Below are positions 1 to 5,373 of a stretch of DNA of 24,710 nucleotides, piece by piece. Position 1 is the first letter of the stretch. Each line of letters starts with the position of its first letter. A program made the translations under genes and the position numbers. Source of the stretch: Oxalobacteraceae bacterium UBA6018 (GTDB taxonomy: Bacteria; Pseudomonadota; Gammaproteobacteria; Burkholderiales; Burkholderiaceae_D); contig DIZW01000029.1 in NCBI GenBank assembly GCA_002428015.1, positions 54,665 through 79,374 of the forward strand. Reading direction: 5' to 3'. Below the pieces are notes generated by a model. That model was not told the DNA's origin and searched no databases. It saw nothing but the letters and a program-made list of their open reading frames with translations.

Positions 1-49
1 TCAATTCCTGCCAGCCGCACCAACACATGTAAGTTGTAGTATGTAAAGA

Positions 50-80
50 GGGTCCGGAGAGAAATCTCCGGGCCCTTTTT
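50..80 (+). terminator. Rho-independent terminator of an upstream gene
   Basis: An 11-base-pair stem (GGGTCCGGAGA paired with TCTCCGGGCCC, one G-T wobble) closes a GAAA loop and is followed directly by five T residues. It must end a plus-strand transcript entering from the left edge. The gene it serves lies outside the window; several short open frames end at 36-50 but none can be identified. Confidence 0.9.
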
Positions 81-449
81 GCTTTGATTTTCCGCAGTGT
101 CAGCGCGGATATGGACGCCGCTCCTTTGCGCCCGCGCAGCAGAGCTGCTCATCAATTGGCGGCCACATCGATAGAATTTTTCGCGCCTTCGCGTAGGCTT
201 GCTCCTACGACCACACAAACAGCGTGACAATATTTTCATTTATGCAATACAAAACCGCCCTGCTCTCCTATGGCGGCGGCTTCCCTTCTCATACCAAAAA
301 GCAATCAATTTACGGTCAGAATTAGCGCACATTGTTGCGTGAATGTCGGGTTGGGTAACTGATTTTGAACGGCCCTTTGCTAGCATGGAGTTCCCCGATT
401 CCCGATCAACAGGCTGCGCACAGCGGCTGATTTCTTAATGAGGTAACAA
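81..449. other. Gene-free region upstream of the PEP-CTERM gene
   Basis: No credible open reading frame was found on either strand. The stretch is more AT-rich than its surroundings, especially 215-345, as expected for a promoter region. It holds the REP-like palindrome at 191-209 and a TTTGCTAG stretch at 376-383 that recalls the -12 half of a sigma-54 promoter but lacks a good -24 half. No convincing sigma-70 promoter could be fixed. Confidence 0.5.
180..210 (-). repeat. REP-like palindrome headed by GTAG
   Basis: On the plus strand CGTAGG and CCTACG form a perfect 6-bp inverted repeat around CTTGCT (192-209). Read on the minus strand the unit is GTAGGAGCAAGCC followed by a second small palindrome (GCCT/AGGC). 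A GTAG head followed by a palindrome is the layout of REP sequences. A related GTAGGAGCGAACC unit lies at 8467-8480. Two partial matches in one window do not prove a family. Confidence 0.35.
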
Positions 450-998
450 ATGAAAATGTCAAAATCCCTGATGGCTGCGGCGGTCCTGGCCGCCGCATCG
501 CTCGGTTCCTCGGCAGTCTATGCGGCCGACATTTCGAACGGCCCGAAAGCGCTGGCCTTGCTGGACAACACCGCGTTCTTCGGCGACTCGTTCGCCATGA
601 ATAACAGCGGTAACACCTTCATGGACAATTTCAAGTTCGCCGTGACCGGCGTGCCGGAGAACCTGGACGCGATCGTGTCGTCCATTAGCGATACCGCCAC
701 GACCGGCATGGACATCACCGGCCTGTCACTGTACAAGTCAGGCGGCTCGCTGATCACCAACGGCACCCTGGGCAGCAGCGGGAGGATGGATATCTGGACC
801 CTCAGCGCCGACAGCCTGACCGCCGGCAACTACTACCTGAAGGTGAGCGGCACGATGGTGTCCAACACCGGCGCCAGCTTCGGCGGCGCGGTCATGCTCA
901 ACCCGGTTCCTGAACCGGAAACCTACGGCATGATGCTGGGCGGCCTGGGCGTGCTGGGCCTGTTGGCGCGCCGCCGCAAGGCTGCCCGCCAGGCTTAA
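450..998 (+). CDS. FxDxF-type PEP-CTERM sorting-domain protein
   Basis: A 182-residue exported protein. Residues 1-26 are a signal peptide (Lys near the start, Ala/Leu/Val core, cleavage near VYA-AD). The mature part carries two FxDxF motifs, FGDSF at 44-48 and FMDNF at 57-61, and is rich in small and polar residues with no catalytic motif. The C-terminus is a textbook PEP-CTERM signal: VPEP at 153-156, a hydrophobic helix about 159-172, then RRRK at 174-177. Such proteins are cut by an exosortase and linked to exopolysaccharide and surface display. No exosortase or polysaccharide gene is in the window. The ATG at 450 has GAGGT six bases upstream. The gene stands alone and is followed by a strong terminator. 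Its exact role is unknown. Confidence 0.93.
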   Translation: MKMSKSLMAAAVLAAASLGSSAVYAADISNGPKALALLDNTAFFGDSFAMNNSGNTFMDNFKFAVTGVPENLDAIVSSISDTATTGMDITGLSLYKSGGSLITNGTLGSSGRMDIWTLSADSLTAGNYYLKVSGTMVSNTGASFGGAVMLNPVPEPETYGMMLGGLGVLGLLARRRKAARQA

Positions 999-1030
999 AC
1001 CGGCGCGCCGCCCTGCGCGCACGTCGATGA

Positions 1031-1056
1031 AACGGAAGCTGCGGCTTCCGTTTTTT
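1031..1056 (+). terminator. Rho-independent terminator after the PEP-CTERM gene
   Basis: A perfect 9-bp stem AACGGAAGC/GCTTCCGTT closes a TGCG loop and runs into a T tract to 1056. It lies 32 bases after the plus-strand stop codon. On the minus strand only a short T run follows, so any use by the convergent kinase gene would be weak. Confidence 0.9.
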
Positions 1057-1073
1057 CGTTAGGCGGCGCCCCG

Positions 1074-2963
1074 TCAGGAACGCACCTTCTTGACGACGCT
1101 GCGGTTGCTGAGGATCTCCTCGATCTGCTCGAAGCGCACCGGCTTGACCATGTGGTGGTCGAATCCGGCCTCGAAGGCCAGCTGGCGGTCCTTCTCCTGG
1201 CCCCAGCCGGTGACCGCGATGAGCACCGTCATCGACCCGCACGACAGGCGCCGGATCCCGCGCGCCAGGTCGTAGCCCGACATCTGCGGCAGGCCGATGT
1301 CGAGGAAGGCGTAGTCGGGGCAGAAGCGCGCCGCCGCGGTCAGCGCGTCCGGGCCGTTGTGGGTGATCACCACGCTATGTCCCATGGCCGAGAGCAGCGC
1401 GCCGATGCTGTTGACGAAGTCGACGTTGTCGTCGGCCAGCAGGATACGGTAGGTCTCGGCCGTCATGAAGGCCGCCGGCAGCGTCTTGGTCGGCATCTCC
1501 GGCTCCACCACGATCGGCAGGCGCACCATGAATTCGCTGCCGCGCCCGATCCCGCCGCTGAGCGCCTCGATGGTCCCGCCGTGCAGCTCGACCAGCTTGC
1601 GCGCCAGCGACAGGCCCACACCAAGGCCGGCGTTGGTGCGTTCGAGGGTGGAGTCGACCTGCACGAACATTTCGAACACGTGGTCCAGCATGTCGGGCGC
1701 GATGCCGATGCCGTTGTCGGCCACGTTGATGATCAGGTCGCGGTCTTCGACCCGCGCGGCCAGGCTGACCCGCCCGCCGCGGTTGGTGTACTTGGCCGCG
1801 TTGTTGAGCAGGTTGGAGAGGATCTGCGCCAGCCGGGTCGCGTCGCCGTGCAGGAACACCGGGCGGTCGGGCAGCTCGATCACCAGTTCGTGTCCATGCA
1901 GCTCGATGTAGGAGCGCACCACTTCGAGCGCGTCGTTGACCACCGCCTTCAGTTCGACCCGCCCCATCTTGATGGCGAACTTGCCGGTGTTGATGCGCGA
2001 GACGTCCAGCAGGTCGTCCACCAGGCGCACCATCTGGCGCAGCTGACGCTCCATGATGTCGGTGGCGCGCTGGGTGGCCTGGGCGTCGCCGCTGCGGATG
2101 CGCAGGATGTCCAGGCCGGTGCGGATCGGCGCCAGCGGGTTGCGCAGCTCATGCGCCAGGGTGGCGAGGAATTCGTCCTTGCGGCGGTCGGCCACCAGCA
2201 GGGCATCCTCGGCGCGGTGGCGCACCTGCATCTCGTGTTCGAGCGTCAGGTTGGCCTCCTGCAGCGCGTGCGAGCGGCGCCCGATCTCGGCCAGCATGTC
2301 GTTGAAGGCGGCCACCAGCACGCCGATCTCGCCGCTGCCATTGCCCGGCACGCGCAGGCTGAAGTCGCGCCGCTGCATCACCTCGCGCGCCACCTCGGTG
2401 ACCGCCCTCAAGGGCCGGGTAATGCTCTGCTGCAGGCGCGAGGCCACCAGCACGGCGATCGCCAGCGAGGCCAGCAGCACAACGCCGAGGATGGCCGCGT
2501 AGTTCAGCAGCCGCTCGAGCAGGCCGTAGCGCGCGCGCAGGTAGACCGTGCCCAGCACTTCGCCGTTGTCGACGATGTTGTGATACACGACCAGCTGGCT
2601 GCCCTCGATCTGGTAGCCCGGCTTGGATGGCCGCTTGGGCCAGGACTGGGCGTTGGAACCCTGGGCGTAGGCGGCGAAGCGGCTGCCGTCGGCCGCGTAG
2701 ACCGCCGCCGACAGGATTTGCGGACGGACCCTCAGCACGGCCAGGTTTTGCTGGGCCGCCTTGGCGTCGTTGAAGGACAGTGCCGGCGTGGTCACGCTGG
2801 CGATGATGTCGGCCTGGGTCATGAGGTCGTCGACCCAGTAGCGCTGGAAGGTGCGCAGGTCGTACAGCAGCATGGCGGTCGAGGCGATCAGCAGCGCCAC
2901 GAAGGTGGTCGAAACAGCCATCAGGATCATTTTGCTGCGTACGGAGCCGGTGTCGTGGTGCAT
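1074..2963 (-). CDS. CHASE8-HAMP hybrid histidine kinase with C-terminal receiver
   Basis: A 629-residue inner-membrane hybrid kinase. Domains in order: transmembrane helix about 12-34; periplasmic CHASE8-like sensor about 35-153, typical of YfiN-type proteins; second helix about 155-175; HAMP about 176-230; coiled coil; HisKA with phospho-acceptor His271 in AHELRNP; ATPase domain with an N box near 384-389, DNGIG at 416-420 and GLGVGLS at 446-452; receiver about 506-620 with DD at 511-512, phospho-acceptor Asp555 and Lys607. The start is taken as ATG 2963, which overlaps the upstream yfiR-like stop as TGATG and has GGAG seven bases away; a GTG at 2966 is the alternative. The receiver implies a phosphorelay to an unseen phosphotransfer partner or internal control. 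Known YfiR partners end in GGDEF, so this output is unusual. Confidence 0.93.
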   Translation of the reverse strand: MHHDTGSVRSKMILMAVSTTFVALLIASTAMLLYDLRTFQRYWVDDLMTQADIIASVTTPALSFNDAKAAQQNLAVLRVRPQILSAAVYAADGSRFAAYAQGSNAQSWPKRPSKPGYQIEGSQLVVYHNIVDNGEVLGTVYLRARYGLLERLLNYAAILGVVLLASLAIAVLVASRLQQSITRPLRAVTEVAREVMQRRDFSLRVPGNGSGEIGVLVAAFNDMLAEIGRRSHALQEANLTLEHEMQVRHRAEDALLVADRRKDEFLATLAHELRNPLAPIRTGLDILRIRSGDAQATQRATDIMERQLRQMVRLVDDLLDVSRINTGKFAIKMGRVELKAVVNDALEVVRSYIELHGHELVIELPDRPVFLHGDATRLAQILSNLLNNAAKYTNRGGRVSLAARVEDRDLIINVADNGIGIAPDMLDHVFEMFVQVDSTLERTNAGLGVGLSLARKLVELHGGTIEALSGGIGRGSEFMVRLPIVVEPEMPTKTLPAAFMTAETYRILLADDNVDFVNSIGALLSAMGHSVVITHNGPDALTAAARFCPDYAFLDIGLPQMSGYDLARGIRRLSCGSMTVLIAVTGWGQEKDRQLAFEAGFDHHMVKPVRFEQIEEILSNRSVVKKVRS

Positions 2964-3577
2964 CACGGTGCTCCCTTAAAGACGTTGTTGGCCACCGTCA
3001 GCAGCCGCGAACTCAGTTTCACGCTGTTCTTGTCGGCCGCCTCGAGTGACACGTCGAAGCGCACGCGCTCGTCGACGATCCTGAAATTAATCACGCTGCC
3101 GTATTGCAGCGCGTTGTCGGTTTCCGTGACCAGCAACATCGGCGCGTCCTTCACCGTGCGCAGCACGGCGCGCACGCGCGCGCTGTCGGAGCCGCCGATA
3201 AACAGCAGGTGCACGTTGGAGGGAGTCTCGTTGTCGCGGAAGGTCTTGACCACCACCGGCCGTCCCATCACGGTGCGCCCGGCCACGATGCGCGCCAGCT
3301 CAGCGGCCAGCTCGTCGGCGCCGATCACGCCGATCACCACCGGCGCGTTCGCGTCGCTGAAGGCGGACGGCGGGAACTCGGTGTAGCCGAGAAACTTGAA
3401 GAGGAAGGCCGCCTTCACGCTGCGCTCCAGCGTCGCGCTGGCGCTCACGCCGGCAGCCTGGGCGGGGACCGGCCAGCCGCCCAGCAGCAGCGCGCAGCCC
3501 AGCAGCGCGGCGGCGAGCTGGCGCCCGGTGGCGCCGGTCGCGCCGCGCCAGACGGCGGCCAGCCTCACGTTCGCCAC
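2963..3577 (-). CDS. YfiR-like periplasmic protein (DUF4154 family)
   Basis: A 204-residue exported protein. A long signal peptide occupies about 1-41 (hydrophobic core 21-34, cleavage near AQA). The mature domain shows the YfiR/DUF4154 pattern: KAAFLFKFLGYTEFP at 55-69, a VIGVIG strand about 81-86, HLLFIGG about 123-129, and the closing GSVINFRIVDERVRFD with SSRLL at 189-193. In Pseudomonas, YfiR is a periplasmic repressor of the CHASE8 diguanylate cyclase YfiN. The one-base stop/start overlap with the downstream CHASE8 kinase argues that this protein controls that kinase in the same way. The mature domain has no cysteine, so the disulfide redox control described for P. aeruginosa YfiR cannot operate. 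The GTG at 3577 is the earliest sensible start but has a poor ribosome site, so the N-terminus is uncertain. Confidence 0.88.
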   Translation of the reverse strand: MANVRLAAVWRGATGATGRQLAAALLGCALLLGGWPVPAQAAGVSASATLERSVKAAFLFKFLGYTEFPPSAFSDANAPVVIGVIGADELAAELARIVAGRTVMGRPVVVKTFRDNETPSNVHLLFIGGSDSARVRAVLRTVKDAPMLLVTETDNALQYGSVINFRIVDERVRFDVSLEAADKNSVKLSSRLLTVANNVFKGAP

Positions 3578-3685
3578 CCCCGCCGGGTCGGAAGGCGCGG
3601 CGCCGCGCCGCGGCCGGCACGGATGGAGGCCGGAGCAAGCGGTGGGGAGGTCGGCATCGGGTCTGGTGGTTTATGCATGATTGCT

Positions 3686-3714
3686 ATCGTAGAACATTTT
3701 TCACTCATGCACAA
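3686..3714 (-). promoter_or_regulatory. Candidate sigma-70 promoter for the yfiR-like operon
   Basis: On the minus strand TTGTGC (3714-3709) and TACGAT (3691-3686) are separated by exactly 17 bases. They match the consensus at 3 and 4 of 6 positions. The predicted transcript would begin near 3679 and have a leader of about 100 bases. The placement fits but the match is only fair. Confidence 0.35.
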
Positions 3715-3828
3715 AGCAGCACGCGCGCAGGCTGGGGAAACCGGCTTGCATTTCCCTTGCTATCACGAACTGTACCGCGTTACGGCCGCGCAAGGCGAGC
3801 TTTGTTGCGGCTGCGGCACGCCCGGTGA

Positions 3829-4059
3829 TCAGCAAGTGCCGAATTCGGCCGCCGCCTTGGCCGCCCACAAGGCTTCCTGATAACTTCCGTACGGAATGTC
3901 GTAGCTGTCGATGCTGCCATCCTCGGCCACGAAGCTGGTCCACCAGCCGTCCGGCGCGGCGCGGATGGCAATGTCGCCGGGGCCGCAGTGGGCGGCGATC
4001 GGCTCATCGTTCTGTAACGACACGATGTGCACTTTCCTGTGAATGAGTACCGTCGCCAT
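3829..4059 (-). CDS. Small protein of unknown function
   Basis: A 76-residue soluble protein that I do not recognise. The start is ATG 4059, chosen because GGGAGG stands five bases upstream; the frame stays open further upstream but that part is low-quality sequence reading through a hairpin. It has no signal peptide or membrane helix. Visible features are a VLIHRKVHIV strand at the start, a central GWWTSF, the acidic stretch AEDGSIDSYD, then GSYQEALWAAKAAAEFG, which reads as a C-terminal helix. The strand-rich start and closing helix suggest a small alpha/beta fold. It stands alone between the yfiR-like operon and a divergent PAS-receiver gene. A weak promoter candidate (ATGACA, 15 bases, TATATT) lies just upstream. 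Confidence 0.7.
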   Translation of the reverse strand: MATVLIHRKVHIVSLQNDEPIAAHCGPGDIAIRAAPDGWWTSFVAEDGSIDSYDIPYGSYQEALWAAKAAAEFGTC

Positions 4060-4367
4060 CCTAACCTCCCCCGCCGACTCAGCAATATAAGCAGAACCCA
4101 TAACTGTCATCATAAACAAAAAGTGGACGAATATGCCGCAGCGCAGCATACTGCACCTGTCTCCTCTATTCTCCTCCAAGAAAATAGATTCGCCCGCTCC
4201 CGTAGCGGGCTTTTTTTTGGCGCGACGCTTCGTGTCCGCCCGGGTGGCCGCCGGCCACCGCTTGCCGGGCCCCCCCCCGCGCGCCAGCGCCGCCATCGCG
4301 CCACCATATGGTGTACGATACTTCATCTTTCCGCTCCCACAACGCACCGCGATAATACAGGCAACCC
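4060..4367. other. Divergent intergenic region with an orphan terminator
   Basis: No convincing gene is present. The part nearest 4060 carries the ribosome site and a possible promoter for the minus-strand small protein. A strong plus-strand terminator sits at 4192-4218 with no plus-strand gene before it. A GATAAT at 4351-4356 could be the -10 box for the gene at 4368, but no matching -35 is visible and the leader would be only a few bases. Confidence 0.5.
4192..4218 (+). terminator. Orphan rho-independent terminator
   Basis: A perfect 7-bp stem GCCCGCT/AGCGGGC with a CCCGT loop is followed by eight T residues, the canonical intrinsic terminator shape on the plus strand. No plus-strand coding sequence precedes it; the nearest gene, 3829-4059, is on the opposite strand. 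It may end a small RNA or an antisense transcript. On the minus strand the downstream bases are not a T tract. Confidence 0.8.
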
Positions 4368-5192
4368 ATGCGCGAATCTGGTAACAGCAGCCGAGCGTGC
4401 GCCGCCTACGACTGGTCGGCCACTGACCTTGGCGAGCGCAGCCGCTGGCCGCACACGCTCAGGCTCACCGTCGACATCATGCTCGCCACGCCCTGGCCCA
4501 TGCTGCTCGACTGGGGCGACACCCACATCATGGTGGTCAACCCCGCATATGCCGAACTGGCCGCCACCGCCTACGTCCACGCGCCCGGCGGCAACGTGCC
4601 CTCGTTGCGCCCGGCGCCGCTGGCCGCGGCCGCCGAGGCGTTCGCGCGTGCGCGCGCCGGCGAGGAACTGGCGCTGGCGCGCCAGCGGCTCACCTTCGTG
4701 CGCGGCAATGCCCCCGCCCAGGTCGAGTGCGACCTGCACCTGGTCCCGCTGCGCGACGAGCACGGCGTGGTGGGCGGGGTCCTGTGCGCTGTGCGCGAAA
4801 GTCAGGCGCCAGCGGCCCCATCCAGCGGCCTGCGCGTCCTCGTGGTCGAGGACAACCTCGACTCGCAGTACCTGGTGTGCGAGATGCTCAAGGCGTTCGG
4901 CCACGCGCCCGAGGGCGCCAGCCACGCCGAGGGCGCGCTCAAAATGCTCGACGCCGAGCGCTACGACGTGCTGTTTTCCGACGTCAGCCTGCCCGGCATG
5001 TCCGGCGTCGACCTGGCGCGCATCGCCGTGCGCCAGCAACCGGCCCTGCGCGTGATTTTCGCCTCCGGCTATGGCGACGCCCTGTTGCGCCACCTCGAAT
5101 TCGCGTATCTCTCGCTGCAAAAACCCTATGATCTCGATCAATTGCAAAATGCATTGGCTGAGATTGTCCGTCAGGCGCGCAGCGGAGTATGA
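4368..5192 (+). CDS. PAS-receiver protein lacking a kinase core
   Basis: A 274-residue soluble protein. The N-terminal half is a PAS-like sensor with the block DWSATDLGERSRWP at 15-28 and PMLLDWGDTHIMVVNPAYAE about 44-63, a pattern seen at the front of multidomain bacterial histidine kinases. The C-terminal half, about 155-270, is an intact receiver: ED at 161-162, phospho-acceptor Asp205 in FSDVSLPG, and Lys252 in LQKPYD. HisKA and ATPase domains, which normally sit between these two parts, are absent, and so is any output domain. It could be a stand-alone receiver relaying or draining phosphate from the neighbouring hybrid kinase, with PAS tuning it. Its ribosome site is weak (AGGC). The hybrid kinase starts 178 bases downstream on the same strand. 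Confidence 0.85.
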   Translation: MRESGNSSRACAAYDWSATDLGERSRWPHTLRLTVDIMLATPWPMLLDWGDTHIMVVNPAYAELAATAYVHAPGGNVPSLRPAPLAAAAEAFARARAGEELALARQRLTFVRGNAPAQVECDLHLVPLRDEHGVVGGVLCAVRESQAPAAPSSGLRVLVVEDNLDSQYLVCEMLKAFGHAPEGASHAEGALKMLDAERYDVLFSDVSLPGMSGVDLARIAVRQQPALRVIFASGYGDALLRHLEFAYLSLQKPYDLDQLQNALAEIVRQARSGV

Positions 5193-5360
5193 TCACCAAC
5201 GGTGTGGTGCATAAGGTCGGCGCTGGGCTAGAATCGCCCCCGCCTGGCGCACCGCGCTAGCGCAAGATCGTTCACGGCCGGCCAGCGGCAACCCGGGCCG
5301 CCCGTTCACAGGCGCAGAAGCGAGACATGATCATTCCAACCGAAACCAGCGGCATCCGCC

Positions 5361-5373
5361 AGGAGCCCCAGTG
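5361..5373 (+). promoter_or_regulatory. Ribosome site fixing a GTG start
   Basis: AGGAG at 5361-5365 is followed by a five-base spacer and GTG at 5371. It is the only good ribosome site near the start of the long hybrid kinase frame and supports GTG. Confidence 0.7.

Noticed and set aside
365..383. Possible sigma-54 promoter before the PEP-CTERM gene
   Set aside because: The TTTGCT half fits the -12 element, but the position of the invariant GG at -24 reads GA and the rest of that half does not match.
1152..3386. Long plus-strand open frame of 744 codons
   Set aside because: It is the antisense shadow of the hybrid kinase and yfiR-like genes; high GC keeps the frame open and the translation is rich in His, Gln, Arg and Val without domains.
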